NCBI GenBank assembly: GCA_001465935.1
Contig: LNKV01000007.1
Location: 1,178,001 to 1,242,000 of the forward strand
DNA from: Clarireedia homoeocarpa
Taxonomy: Eukaryota > Ascomycota > Leotiomycetes > Helotiales > Rutstroemiaceae
Length of the DNA stretch: 64,000 bases
Reading direction: 5' to 3'
The stretch's first letter is position 1. Each line of letters starts with the position of its first letter. The notes beneath the pieces were generated by a model, which did not search any database, was not told the DNA's origin, and saw only the letters and a program-made list of their open reading frames with translations. A program made the translations under genes and the position numbers. Shown here piece by piece: positions 44,160-57,987 of this stretch.

Positions 44160-47100
44160 CTTCCCCCTTCCCCTTCCCCTCCCCCTTCCCTGTCCCCCGG
44201 GTCCCGGGTATGATTTTCCACATGGAAAAATAGTAGCGCCGGCGCCTAAAAATTATACTTTCAACTTCTCCTGTACATACATACAGGATGCAGAGAGAGC
44301 GAGGAAGGGAAAGGTGCGTGCGTTTGTTGATCAAATCTAATGATGAGGTGTTTTTTTTTTGTTTTTTTTTTTTGATGGGGGTGGGGAGAGGGGGGTGGAT
44401 GTCTCATTAAACGTTATTGATCCTTCTTTTTGTTTTTGTTTTCTTCTACGAAATGAGACTACGGTTTGATATGATATGAAATGTGGGCTGAGAGGGCGAG
44501 GCTCTGTGGGTGTATGGATGTCTGTGCGATGCGGTGCGGTGCTGTGCTGTGTTTTGCTGTATGGTGCGTGATGTACTGTACGTAGGTACGATTTGGAGGG
44601 CCTGGCTGGTGGGGGAGAAGGTGGAGAAGGGAAGGGAAGGGGATGGATAGGATGGGATGAGATGGGAAGGGGATGGATAGGATGGGATGAGATGGGATGA
44701 GATGGGACGGGAAAGAGAGAAGAGGGAAAGAGGTTGCCTACTGCCTTCGATGGATAGGGGTCGGAGCGTTGCGATGGGTACAAGGAAAGAGGAATCTCTA
44801 CCGGCTTGCTTGGGCCGGCGGGGACTGGTTGGCGGGGCGAGATGATGTTGAGATGTCTCATATACGTACTTGTAGGTTGGGTATAGTATACGATGGATAA
44901 GATAGGTACGTCGGTAGGGCGATGAAGATGACGATGAAGATGGTGGGTCGATGAGTATGGTTATGGTAATTGTACACGATGACTTACTTGGTCTTGCCTT
45001 GTGTTTGCTGTGTTTTGCTTTGCTGTGCTGTGCTGTACCATGGGAGAAGTGTACAGACAGACAGACGATGGGGTACAGGAAGGAATATGGAGCGATCAAT
45101 TCATCTCGCATGAATTGGCACCTACCCACCCAATCCATCAATCCATCTCATTCCACTCTGTCCACCCGCAGCGTTGAACATGACATCCCTCAGCTAGGCT
45201 GACCTCCTCACATCTCAAGCATGTGCTTTTTTTTCTTCTGTACTCCCATCGATACACAACATACATCCTCCTGTTCCAATCCCATTCCATCCACGGAGCA
45301 ATTGCCGTCTCTCTCCTTCTGACTGTCTAGCTGCATCTGCACTATGCAATGCAGTCATTGCAGCACAGCATTGCGTCTTTTATGCTCACAACATATCAGC
45401 CCAATATATTTCTGTATTTCGCATTCTATTCGTCTGGTGTATGATATACTTGTAATGGAACACTGCACGTAGATGGGATGATCGATCGAATCAATCATTG
45501 AGTGTACTGTACAGTACTCGAGTTGAGTAGAGGGTGTATAGGTAGTTGACCTCATACATTTTTGTTAATGACACATATGGACTTTTCTTCTCTGATTTTC
45601 ACCGCATACATGGTGGCTTTCTTATAGCAGAGGGTACTATAATAGGGTTGGGATTTGAGATCAGGATTGGGTTGTACATGTAAAGACATATGATGGATGA
45701 ACAGATAGACATGTGAAGTACATATCTCCAAGCGCGTGTTCCGACACATCTGTATCCATCTTGTCTGGTCTCATTTTGTTTCCTTTCTTCAATGTCGTAA
45801 CATTCCAATGCACCAAGACAACAGCAGTATTCGATAGGGTTTACACTTCTCTTCTATCCATTCATTCTACATTCTCCACTCCTTTGTCCTTCCTCGTCCC
45901 GTTCAGCTCCCATGTCCACACTTTCCCATACACGGCTCCAACTGTTCTACAACACATAAGTAATATGGAAACAGAGCCGATCGGACGGGATCAGATGTCA
46001 AGGATCACTACATCGTGGCCGAGTGGGTGACGAATAGATAGATGGAGGCTTGGATTAATATGTATGAGTGGCACGTGTCGATGTGGTCGGTGAGATGGGT
46101 TGGCGTATGTTGTGTATGTGTAATGAATATATGCACGAGCATGCCTAGAATGCTAAAGATGCAAAGCTGCAGGTATATAGCCCGGGAGTGCGAAGCTGAA
46201 GTTGAAGTTGAAGTTATGTTGTTGCCTCGGATGATTTTGGGGGCGGATGGGGATTGTGAGTGTTGACTTGAAATGGATCGGTTTATTTCGGGAGGAGATC
46301 CGTGATAGTTGTGATTATAGTGTCAGTCTAGTTAATCAAGTATCAATACCTTCTCTGGATACAGTCTGGCTATATTAAGTGCCTTTCAGTGCTCAGAATA
46401 TGTAGGTTGTAGATCTCAAGTAGACGACCGACCATAAACAAGACCTCATACCCTCGGAAATCCAACAATAATATGATATCTATCACTAGATCCTACATGA
46501 CGAAGTTCCCTACAAAAAAGCATACCAGATTCCGCAAAAGCTTCGTCCGTTCGTTTGTCTATCATCTTCCCGTCTAGAGAGAGGAGCACACTCGTAAGTA
46601 CTGTAGACAAGCAACCACTCACAGAGAACAAATCAGACATACAAAGCAATATGTAGCTTACCACCTCGTTTGAGTGAGCTCTTTCATACCTATCTGTTTG
46701 TCTGCTTATACATATAGTTATACCTACCTACCTATCTTTCTATATTCTACATTCCAAACGAGCGTTGGAAGAATCCCAACCAACCACCTACCTCTATTCT
46801 CCCCGTAGTATACATCCATCCATCCACCCATCTATCCATCCATCCATCCCTCATTCAATACTCTTTCTCCCACTCTCATCCATGCATATACACACAACTC
46901 AATAAACAAACAAACCAACCCCTCTCAAGGAACAGAGCATTGCATACCCAAGCCAAGCCAGAGAGAAACCCACAAAAGCATTCATTCCCATTCCCATTCC
47001 CATTCCCATATAACCCAATCTCCTCCTTCCAGCTGCTACTCTCCAGCCCGACTCAGTTACTCAACTGATCTTAACTTATATCCATCTCGTCTTGCACTGG

Positions 47101-47741
47101 ATCGTCTCCTCCTCCTCCTCCCGCGGTAGGAAGGGAAGGGAAGGGAAGGGAAGGGAATCAACTGGACTAATGTAAAGTAAAGTAAAGTAACCAATTTAAC
47201 CATTCCGTGTTTTTCTCTTGGGGCGTATGTACAGTAAGTAAGTAACGATCGCGACTCGAGTCATCACAATTTATGATTGTGACTGATACCGGGTTCCCCA
47301 CTCGACGGGATGATTGGTTGGTTGGTGGACAGAGAAGAAAGGGGGTGTGTGGGGTGTGGGGTGCGGGGTGAAGAGAAAATGGATGTAGAAATGAGATATC
47401 TACCTATACGGTACATAACTTATCGAGCTTTTATTTATATATATATATATTTATATTTCATTCGTCTCAAATATATGTGTAAATCTTTTCCTATCCATCC
47501 TATCCCAAAAGCCAAGATATGTTTCATGGAAAGGAAATGCACCCATCCTATCTCATCATGTCATGTCATATCTCGAGTCCTAACCAACCAGCTAATCCAT
47601 CATATCTATGTATATTTCCTTCCCCCCCCTCCCCCCCTCATGGATTTTCATATCTCCCCACACTTCCTTTCGAGCAACCTGTGCAACACAATAATGACTG
47701 CTTTTTATTTTTTGAGAAGACTGTTTTTGGTTTCTTTCGAC

Positions 47742-47812
47742 CAAGAAAAAGAAAAAGAAAAAGAAAAAGAAAAAGAAAAAGAAAAAGAAAAAAGAAAAAA
47801 GAAAAGAAAAAG
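47742..47812. repeat. (GAAAAA)n microsatellite
   Basis: About eleven GAAAAA units followed by degenerate A/G sequence, about 280 bp from the phytochrome stop on the opposite strand. Confidence 0.9.
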
Positions 47813-48088
47813 GAGCAAGAGAATTTTTGTGGACATGAATACGTCGCTGCCCTGCCCTCCCCTCCCTCCCCTCCCTCCCCTCCCCTTCTTTCAAGTTTCC
47901 TATAGTATGCCGAAAACAGCCCATGTATTTTCCCCCGATCGAATCATCGGTTTGGACTAGATAGATATCATAGAGACGAAAACAAACTAAGATGTATGTA
48001 TGTAAAGAAACTGTGTCCCCTGTCAAGCACAAGAGATGACCTGCACCATTTACCATCCACCTCTTTCCTCATCAGCCCATCCTGGAAC

Positions 48089-51000
48089 TCAAGCCAAGAA
48101 CCAGCCCCCAGACTCCCATCTCCCCGGTACATAAAGCGCCTGCTGTTTGAGCTGCTGATTCCTCAGACCTTGAAGAAGGAAATCCAGACGATGGAAATCG
48201 ATCGGTTTAAGAATCCAGCCGTCGAATCTGTGGAGTGGTTAGTTTGGTAGTTCTTCTCAAACCGGATTGGGAAGGAAATGGAAGGAGGAGGGAGAGGAAA
48301 AGAGATTACATACCCGCCCTCAATGTAGTCGAAGCGATTCTCCTCCACCAACGAAGCCGAAACGGCTAGAATGGGGATTCGTCGCCGGGCTTTTCTCGTC
48401 TCGGGGTGGTCGCGCTCGAAATGTCGGATCATTCTCGTGGCCATGACTCCGTCGACTAGTGGCATCTATGAGGTGTTAGGTTTAGTTTTCCAGATGCAGC
48501 GTAGAGGAGAACAGAATTGTGAAATAAAGACCATGAGAACAAAAATAAGAAAGAAAAGGGAGGAACAAACCTGTAAATCCATCAAAATTACATCAAAATT
48601 ATTCTTCTTCAACTGATAAAAATCATGGCATGCTTGCCCGTCATTCACAATCTCAACCTTATGCCCCAGCTTATCCAACCTCCTATTTAAAAGCTTCGCA
48701 TTAATTGGGTTATCCTCCGCAACGAGAATCGACAACTGTTTCTTAGTCATTATCTCATACTGCAACAGATTCGAAGGAAACGAAAAGCGCTTCCTGTCAT
48801 CGGTAGAAGCGCTCATCGGCTCTGGCGATCCCAAAATAACCAAATCAGGAAACGACGTCGACCCTGCTAACCCCTCATCCACGGGCGTGACGAGCGGCGT
48901 GTCGGTGAATCCCGAGAGCACCGAGCCGGAAATCATCTTATCGCCATCGCCGTACACACTGCCGGTGTCAGAGGCCGACCGTAAGGATTTATCGCTGGTG
49001 GGCATGGCTGCTTCGGTGGCTTCAGGGGCGTGTTCGAACGGGAGCTCGATACCGAATATGGTGCCTTTGCCGATTTCGCTGTGGACGCGGATCTGTCCGT
49101 TCATATTGCGGATGTAGCGTGCGACGACGGCGAGGCCAAGTCCAATAGTTTCTTTGTTGTCGGATTTGCTGTCGCTGGTTGGAGGCGAGGTGGTGATTTT
49201 TAGGGAGGATTTGGGATCGTCTGTTTCGTCGAGGATTTGCTCGAATTCCTATATCGTGTTAGTTTTTATTGGATATATTTTCAAGAGAGATATGGCGTAC
49301 TTGAAATAGATCATCGAGTTGGGATTCAGACATCCCGTGTCCGCAATCTTGTACGGTGATTGATATCAAAGTACGATTTGGCCACATCTGAAGAGGTCGT
49401 ATGTCAATTTTGACACCGCCCGCTACCGAGTTCTGGAATGCGTTGCTCGTGAGATTAGACAGTACTTGACGCAGACGAGCAGCATCTCCCTTAACCATTT
49501 CTGGAATTCCTTGGTGTGTGGTGATGGTTAGATCCAAGCTTTTTCGTACAGCCTCTTTCCGGAAAGTTGTGATGACTTCGGATACTATGATTTGTTAGTG
49601 AGCTCTGAATTCCATGCGACGAACCAACTTACCCGTAGCAGACAGATCGAAAGTATCTTTCAACGCAGTCACAGGTCCATCTTCGGCTTTGGTGAGATTT
49701 AAAAGGTCGTCGATAACATAAATCAAGGACCTCGACGCTGTATGAGCTTTGCATAATAGCTCGCGGACGGACTCCTCCATTTTGTTCTCCATTGCCATAT
49801 CGAGATAGTTGACAATGGCGTTGAGTGGTGTTCGTACTTTGTTTGGTTAGCTGGGAACTATATATGGAATCCGGTTACTGTACCTTCATGGCTTGTGTTC
49901 CGTATCAGCAATCGTGTCATTCGATTCTGTCCGGCCGCTTCTTTTTGTCGCCAGATTTCGATAAATCTACCGTAGAGCAGACCCAGCACAGATGCTGTTT
50001 CAACTGGTCATTGTTAGTATATTCTAGAAGAAATGAAATCCATGTAGGTGAGTGAGTAGGAAGAGCCATTTTGTATAACCGGGATATTTCAGTAATTTGG
50101 TTCACTCCCACGTCTGGATGATCCATGTAGTATGGAGAATTGCCGAAATATACTCACAATCATCTTCACTCCATGCCTTCGACATGCCCTTAATAGTCTC
50201 CGTCCATCGTCTAAAACTGCTTCTCGGTTCTAGATACTGACTACCAACTCTTTTGATCTTCTCATATGGATTTCCCGCCCATCTCACTTCACGAAGCTGA
50301 CCTCTCCTAAAGAATACTAGGAAGTCATGTCCGTTTGTGCTGAGAGGTATAACTAGAAGGCCCGAAATTGTGTGAATACCTGGCGGATACTTAAGTTTTG
50401 GTAAATCTTTGCCGAGGTTGTTGGTGGCAAATATTTCATTAAACCGGCGAGACTGAAGATGTGCGAGGATGGCTAACGCTTCGCGGTATGGACGAAGTTT
50501 ACCGATGGCTCTTGCTTCGTCTTGGATATTTAGCAACCCAAAGTCTGCATCAAATACACAGAGTAGTTCGTTTGATGATGCCGCGATGAGACCAGAGGGT
50601 GTTTGTGTAGGTCGTTGATTCGGTGGTTTCCGGGCTTGAATTCGTTGCTGCATGAGCAGACGCTCAATGTTGGTGGATGCACATTCTCCAATGTTTCGGC
50701 ACAGCTCTCTGATAGGAAGTGTAACACGGGTTCCCTTATCTCCGTACCCGTGGCACGCTATTAACCCCCACAGATCGTCGTTGATCACGATGGATACGGA
50801 CATTGACGAACGGACACCCATGTTGGAAAGATACTTGATGTGAATTGGAGACATAGCCCGCAGATAAGAATGGGTCAAATCCAGAGGCTTTTCGAAATCC
50901 GACTGTTCGCGGCATACCTGTTAAAAGTCGTGTTAGCAGATGAATCTACCGGCAGTGCAAACAATATCAAATGTTTGGATAGCAACGGATAATTTACCAG

Positions 51001-52385
51001 GCGTGCAGTTTCTTCATCACGATCGTACAGAATTCTGATTCTGTTGATCTTGTACAAATCTCGGGCCTGTTTGGGAATATCCGAAGCTGGAAAGTGTAGA
51101 CCTATGACTTCATTAGTACAGATAATATGGCCGTGGGATTGCATCTCCACCAACCTCTAAATATGTCGTCACTGGCTTTTGGATTAACCAACTCGGCTTC
51201 CACACATCCATTCTTCTGCGAGTCGAAACGATAAAACATCACACGATGGAATCCTGTTAGATCGGATATCAGTCCCACTACAACATCAAGGACTACTTGT
51301 ACTGATGTTGCAGCAGCGATTTGCTCTTGTGCCTGTGTCATGGCATTAAAGACTTCCATCGAGCCAACAGCATATCTACCCCTACGCTTGGCAATCTGAA
51401 GGACTCGAAGTGGTTGACTTCCACTTGAAATACTCCGTAAACGCTCTTCGAGAACCGTCTCATTATCGATGGTTTTAGTAGGATTATTTGGTAGAGTGGA
51501 CGCAGTATGCACGCCGTCTGAGAAGAAGATGGAATCATGATACTCTTCAAATTCACAAATGATCAGATCGTCGGTCCCATTGGCTATGTGAATAGCACAC
51601 CACAGATTGATCAGTCCAGTATGCGCCACCAGTGCCATGGAGAAGACATCAAGATGTGTGTCCGAAGATGGCCGCTTGTGAATATTTCTGAGAGCATGCT
51701 CGGCTCTCGCAATGAAGTCTTCTCGTACGTCGACGCCCAGTAGATCGAGAAATGAATTTAAGGCGAACAGTTGTTCTGGAGCATATTTTAGAACCTTGTG
51801 CGTGTTCTCGCTACAGATCCGTACCACGAGATCCGAATTCTCGTTAAACCGCAAGGCAATCAGTGCCCCAAATTGTTGTATGGCTCCCGGGATATGAATC
51901 GGCTCATCTTCGCATCTGTAGAATACTTGCTCGCCAGGATTCGACACAGGTTTACCAGGTGCAATGCCCGGAGGACCGTATCTCGCGGGAACAAGCTGCG
52001 ACCGTGCTGATATCTTCCTGTTTGTATGAGTCTCATCCTCCCTGTCGCTGGCTGATGTGTAATCCTCTACTGTGGCCTTTCGAGGCAGTCTTCGAATTGT
52101 CTCATCTGGGGGAATGGAAGGGTAAGGTGGGGGAAAGAAATTTGAATTTGTCAAATTCCCGGAGGTATTTTCGTTAGGCGTGTCACCGTTAGGCGTGTCA
52201 TCGTTACCCTTCAATTTCTCCGAATCGTGTCCATTCGGAGAAACGGTTTCGGAAGTCTGTGAACTTCTGCCCGTTTCATCTTTGTCGCTGATTAAATTTC
52301 GAATTGGGAAAACGCGTTCGACGTTGAAATTGTCAACGGGTAGGAAGACCACCGGCTCCGCTGGCGTTGAGTCTATATTGGACAT
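48089..52385 (-). CDS. Fungal phytochrome (red-light sensor hybrid histidine kinase)
   Basis: Biliverdin-binding photoreceptor kinase. Nine exons: 52385-51155, 51101-50998, 50917-50158, 50003-49884, 49836-49633, 49584-49301, 49248-48571, 48465-48314, 48227-48089; all phases agree, giving 1223 aa. PAS: YRCEDEPIHIPGAIQQFG, its Cys being the expected chromophore-attachment residue. GAF: FPASDIP and RAMSPIHIKYLSNMGVRSSM. PHY: tongue motif EPRSSF. Kinase: H-box NTSHEVRTPLNAI, N-box LSNLTSNAFQNS, D-x-G-x-G as DCGHGM, and GLGLAVVARYI. Receiver: ILVAEDNPINAKLL, phosphoacceptor Asp in MDLQMPLVDG, and Lys in ILKPID. The ~160-residue N-terminal extension is disordered. Sclerotiniaceae are known to carry several phytochromes; I cannot say which paralogue this is. 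All catalytic residues are intact. Confidence 0.95.
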
Positions 52386-55300
52386 TGTTCAGCATCTTCA
52401 ATACTCCAAGTGTACGAAGACTGAAAGGCCCATTTCTAGATATTTTGGGTGGTTTGATTGGAGGTGGGTATGAAGGCGAAACAAAAGGCCCAGGTCAAGT
52501 TATTTGAAAATGCGAAGATAGACTTCCTGAAGATCAGCGGAAGCAAATCAAGTTCAGCCAAGCACAGATGCAGCTTGGCAGATCTACAAGGACAGCTCAA
52601 TCAAACAAATTAAGAATATTGGAGGGCTGTGGGGGTGGGGAAGGGGGGAGGGGGGAGGGGGGGTGGAAGCGGATTAGGAATAGGGAGGCGAGGGGGGAAG
52701 GGAAGAGCTAAGAGGGATTGACTTGTGTTCAGACCATTTTCTCGATGTTTCATGACTTTCTATTGAACCTCTGATGGGTACTGGAATCGATCGATATAAA
52801 AACATCAAGGATAGCTAGAAAGTTTATCCTCGAAAAAAGATATGAACTTATGCCCATTTGCCTTAGCCAACGAAAGCTACACTTGCAATGTAGCACAATA
52901 CCGGGAAAAGGCATTCGTGCTACACGGATAGATGTAGCTTCGCTGTTAGCTCCCGGGATGCAAGGTAATCCAGCCGTTTGTCGTTTGAGTCTAGCCCATC
53001 AACCCGGCCCCAGGGTTGGTATACCAGTCAGGCGTGATAGTAGGTATATGAACCCGGCCATCAGCCAAGCTTACAAAGAATTTGAATTGTTGCGAGATAG
53101 CAAGTACAGATATTCGGCGACTCCAACCATATACGCATGTGAGCCTTCCTTTCGCAATTCAACGGTTGGATCATTACATGAAAAGAGTAAGAGTAAGTGT
53201 AAGAGTAAAAGTAAGAGTAAGAGTACGAGTACGAGACGAGAGACGATACTATACGGCACGATACGACTCTCCCTACAGGCCTCTACGGGTCGAGAAGGCT
53301 AGCTTATTCTAATGCCTACCTTACACCCACTAGCAGCTTTACTGTTGTATTTCTCTGGTTGGACAAAGTGCTCGACGCTGCTAAGTCGCGCAATGTCAAA
53401 CCCGCAGAATGTCAAACCCGCAGAGCCATGGAGTTATGGATCGCTCCTGCGGACTGGCTCGGATAATCTATTGCTTGTAATCTAGGTCGCGCACGGCTTA
53501 AAGTACCCTGACTCGCTCGACCCGTAACCCACAAACGGCTGGTACCTGTGGTTGAGCTGCTGTATTACTTACTGTATTTCTGTAGTCTGTATTACTATTA
53601 CTCCATTATTCCGTGATTATGAGTGTGGAGGTCAGTAACAACGAAACATGCATGTTTACATTGATACTTGGATGGCCAGGATTCAATACTAACTTTACGC
53701 TTTCGCCGTCCATCTCCAAAAAAAGCACCATTTTAGCGTGCCAATCGTTCCATTATACTTCCGAGGAGAAGTCCCCGACGGCACCCAAAACACTGTCCCG
53801 GAAATGATGTATCCGATTTGTACGAGAATTCCAACCCATCACGGTCCAAGGTCAATCGGGAGCCAAGAAAACTAGATATGCAGCGTTATATCCATCAGCA
53901 ACAGCTCCTTCATACATCAAAAGCACGCGGAACCACTTTCCAATATTTATCGATGAGGCCGCACCGTATGCTGATTTCAAAGCTGTTACATAGATCGTGT
54001 GGAGATCGTGCTATGAAATGGGCCATAATGATCTTGTGCCACAGTGGCGTCCCTCGGTCTTATTGGCATTATCCCAAAGGGCATCCCACTTAGGCAGGCT
54101 AGCATTCATATCACTGTACGGATCAGGGGGGGGGCTCCCTTAGAAATGCCATGCCGTTCACGAAATGCCTCAGGATTGGCTGTCCTCATACAAGTAATGA
54201 GGTTGTGAACCGTAATCATGGCATTTTCATAGTTCCTTCTTCAGCGATGGGCGTTTGGTTCGGGGCATTGCTGCTCATGTGGCGAGCTTCCTTTCTTGGA
54301 GATCCCTGGCTTCACCTCATGATCTAGAACAGCTGTTTTCTAAGGCTGTTCAACTGTGACAGGATAGCACCCTACCAGTGTCTGCCGTCGGAATGAGAAT
54401 GATTTCCTTCTTCATGCAAAACATGATACAAACATCCACTTGAGGATGGGTGTGCCCATGACTTGTCTGTTTACGAAACGGCGTCCAATAGACATGCTAC
54501 CACTGATCGGTGGCGGAGTAGTCACAGTTGGCGATAACTGCGGATATGCATATTATATTACATCATGTGCAGTAGGGCCAGCAGGAAGAGCTTCCGGACG
54601 GAAACCTACAAATCATAGGAGACTCATGTGTTGGCCATGCTTCACATGGGATGAATAGGATTATTTGTTGTGGCGGGCGTCGGCCTTTCATGCCATCATG
54701 GATTCCCCTCTGCGTATGCTAGCAAAGTTGCCGTTCTTTCATGCCGGTTCTTGTTGAGTTGAAGTCCGCACATCCATCTGTGTTCAAGTTGCTCTAAGAC
54801 CAATTCCGAAGAGATCATCTCTGAGTTTGCTGCACCGTCCACAAAAACACATATCGATCTTCACATCCAGGTTCCCAACTCAATACCACCCACTGACTTG
54901 CCCATACGACTGGGTCTGAAATAAACAGACGTCTTAAGGGTACTTCCTTTTCATAGATTGGTGTATGGAGTGAGTTGAAGGTTTGCGGATTTGATGTCAA
55001 TGCTCTTCATAAATCTCCACTTAATCATAGGTCAGTGCCCCTTCGAGTGTCCAGTCCCTTCATCTGGTCTCTCAACCATCGATTCCATGAGTTCTGGGTT
55101 CTCAGCTTGCATCACTTTGCCTTGGTTGGTGAAGCGCGATGAGCCTGCAGATATCCTTTGCTATATCCCGGTCCTGTGTTTGGGGGTGCTGCGCATTTGT
55201 CTTGGTCCATCGCATTCGCCGCACCCATTTTTTTATATCTGTTCCGCACACAACTCATCGCTGGGTGCCGGGCCCGTCAATCGCCTCTATGTTAGTAGCT

Positions 55301-56603
55301 TCGCAATGGATGTCATGTAGTGCACCCTTTAATTACAACTGCTGATGCCGGCCTGATGCCGGCCTGATGCCGTCGTGTTCCATAATGGCCAAGTAGAAAG
55401 TATGATGGGCAGCTCATGATTGATGGCAGAGTTAATCATGGAAGATTCGAAAAAGCCTTAGGCAGTAGTGTGTCTCAGTCTTTCAAGTCGAATATTCCAC
55501 TCAAAAGCTTTTCACTTGTTATCGCCACTTCTTCCTGCTTAATATCTTGTAGTAGTTGTAGTAGGGTGTTTTAACATGCTGTATACTCGATCGAACGACC
55601 ATCGGCATCCACGGGGTCTTCTACCTACAATCGAGTGCGCTCGAATCCACGAGGTTTTAGCTAGCCGCCTTCACCGTCGATCTTGCCTTCCTGCGTCTTC
55701 TTTCCTTGTGTTAGAATGCTTTTGGAAATGTGTTGTCACTACTCGGCCTATCCATGATCTCCACAAGACTGAACGTCAGGTTCCAAGCGAGTAATGGCTC
55801 GACGAGAGAAGTGCGCACACCAGGTATACACACATCAATGATCATTGAAGAGCACAAGATATCATGTGGATTTATACAAACCGCACTGCTTTGCTTATAA
55901 CAATATCAATTGGTGCTGGGGTTTGAGTTCTGCTACCTGCAATTTTTCCATCTGTCATTTCTTTACGGTAATCACATGTCAACCAAACCCAAACATCACG
56001 CCAAATTTCTATCCAACTCTCCACTCTAGCCCAGTTACTCCTGTTACTCCTCTTCCGATGAAAATCCAACCTTACAGTAACAATAATATATCCTCAATTC
56101 CCTTCATTTCCTTCCGCATCTCCTTTTATTCCCTCCTCCCAAGCTTCTTCTTTCAATCTTACCGCTTCAGCCCAAACCGCCCCCAAAAGAATAAAAGTCT
56201 CCGTATTCCCTCTCAGCTCCCGCAAAGCGCCCTTGGCGCCCCACCCTGTTCTTCAATGATCTGTGTCTATATTTATACATATCCTTTTGCCTAAACTCAC
56301 GTCGAATCCTTCGATTCGATAATGCTACTGTAAACTACATGAATATCGAACCCCAATAAGTGGATTGTCAAACTTTTTATGCTAAGGACTCGTGAGATGT
56401 ACATGACGGCGACGCTAATAATTTAATTGTTTGAAAAAATAATAGTCGCGGATATTGTTGGAAGGTTGATTACATATCAATTGAGGCTTTTTGGATCTTT
56501 GAGGGGGGAAAGCTGGGTCTACAAGGGGCGTGGCATTCTTACTACCTCCGTCTGACGACGACGACGAGAAGAAGGAAGAGGAGGAAGGGCATAACGATAC
56601 AAA
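52386..56603. other. 4.2-kb gene-poor region upstream of the phytochrome gene
   Basis: The left end is the phytochrome promoter, including a G-rich purine tract at 52630-52700. A 6-bp repeat (AAGAGT and variants) lies at 53183-53233 and a short GATGCCGGCCT repeat near 55344. Several 60-110-codon ORFs (53613-54093, 54440-54658, 54991-55320) show no known domain. Pyrimidine-rich DNA at 56040-56240 precedes the next gene. Confidence 0.45.
53183..53233. repeat. (AAGAGT)n microsatellite
   Basis: About eight imperfect hexamers (AAGAGT, AAGTGT, AAAAGT, ACGAGT). Confidence 0.85.
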
Positions 56604-57222
56604 ATGCTTCTTCACCTCCCTACCAGCGCCATCTCTTTTCTCCTCCCCCTCAGTGTCTTCTGCGCTCTTGCTTCATCCCTCACAATCCCGCACCCGGATT
56701 CGGATTTCCCCTCCTCGTCCTCATCTTCACAACCGCATCTGAGTGCCGGGAAATCATGCATACAAGAAAACGGTATGTAGCGATTTTCAGTCAGATCTAA
56801 TGATTTAACCACCGTGCTGTGCAGTACAGTAAAGTACGGTATAGAACAAGACTAACACACAAACAGCACCCTGCGCACTCGCACCCTGCTGTAAAGATCT
56901 AGTTTGCAGAGGGGATAAGCATGGGTTTTATTACTGCGCGTCTTCATCTCCGGGGTTGGGCAGGGGAGGTGTGCATGATGAGCAGGGAGGAGAAAAGAAG
57001 CAGAAGGTTTTGATTGCTGGGGATGGGAGAGGGAGAGAAGGGCTGGGGGAGAACGGGATGAGGATGGGGATGGGGATGCCGCCGAGGGTAGACGATATTA
57101 CGGAGTTGGGGACGGGGGGGGACTGGGGGGATGAGGATGAGGATGAGAAGTCGATGGTGGAGAGGTGGTGGGAAAGTAGAAAGGGGGTGGCGGATTTGTC
57201 GGGGGAGAGGCGGTGGAGGTGA
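56604..57222 (+). CDS. Small secreted cysteine-rich protein with a knottin-like core
   Basis: Two exons: 56604-56772 and 56867-57222 (GT-AG, phase 1); 174 aa. The N terminus MLLHLPTSAISFLLPLSVFC followed by ALASS is a good signal peptide, cleaved around residue 24. The mature part begins with a Ser-rich linker, then six cysteines spaced C-X6-C-X4-CC-X4-C-X9-C (residues about 52-79), the arrangement of an inhibitor-cystine-knot/knottin fold. The C-terminal half is Gly-, Met- and acid-rich, without cysteines, and looks disordered. A secreted, disulphide-stabilised protein of a probable plant-associated fungus could be an effector or antimicrobial peptide precursor. Function is inference; no family is recognised. 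Confidence 0.65.
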
Positions 57223-57987
57223 GGCGGGGATGAGGAGGTGTAAGGTCGGGTTGGGTGGAGGGAATTGAGTTTGAGGAGGGGGGAATTGAGTTTGAGGAGG
57301 GGGGAAGGGGGGTTGGTGATTCATTGTGCAACGTTAATGAGGATTCGAGGCATGAGACTTGGGGATTGGGTTTTAAAGATTAAATATCAGCTCTAGGATC
57401 GGTGCATTGGGTTAATGATAATGGATTTGGGAACAATGAATGCGGAAAGGTCGTTGGAATAAAAATCGGATATCGGGTTGGATCGTGGTTTGGGGAAGAG
57501 AGATAGAATGGGATGATATGCTCCAAAATATCAACTAGTCCCTCAACCACGTTGTGATCTGATTGGAAAATCTTTCAACCATTTCGATAAAAAAAAAAAA
57601 GAAATTGATTAGTTCATTATTCGCATCTAATCACAACGTCAAACGATTCTTTGAATTCAAGTTTCAAGATGGTATCTCAGAAGTTCTCTTATTTCCAAGA
57701 TTTAACGCAGGTCGATGGCTTGGTCCACTCCCTGGTGGAGAATCGTGATACTACCATATATTATCAGATTGGCTCTCACTTCCTACGGTAACTGGTAGTA
57801 ATCGTCTGTCGTGAAGATGGAATCAAAACTGTATAAAATTTGTATTATATAGCATGCCTCATGCCTCACTCATCTATTTCCACCTATTTCCACCTCTACC
57901 AGAACGCCCATGCTATGCTCGCTATGCAAGTCTCCACAATACAGTCATGCTTACACCCCGTCCATCTATCAACAGCAATAACATCAC
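57223..57987. other. Convergent spacer between the secreted protein and the UFD1-like gene
   Basis: Contains a 24-bp direct duplication (GGGAATTGAGTTTGAGGAGG, about 57259-57303) and AT-rich 3' flanks. No gene seen. Confidence 0.5.

Noticed and set aside
46011..46070. tRNA gene (a GTGGCCGAGTGG A-box-like string)
   Set aside because: No matching B box, anticodon arm or acceptor pairing follows.
47592..48056. Poly-Phe/Lys ORFs next to the phytochrome 3' end
   Set aside because: Produced by the GAAAAA repeat; no protein-like sequence.
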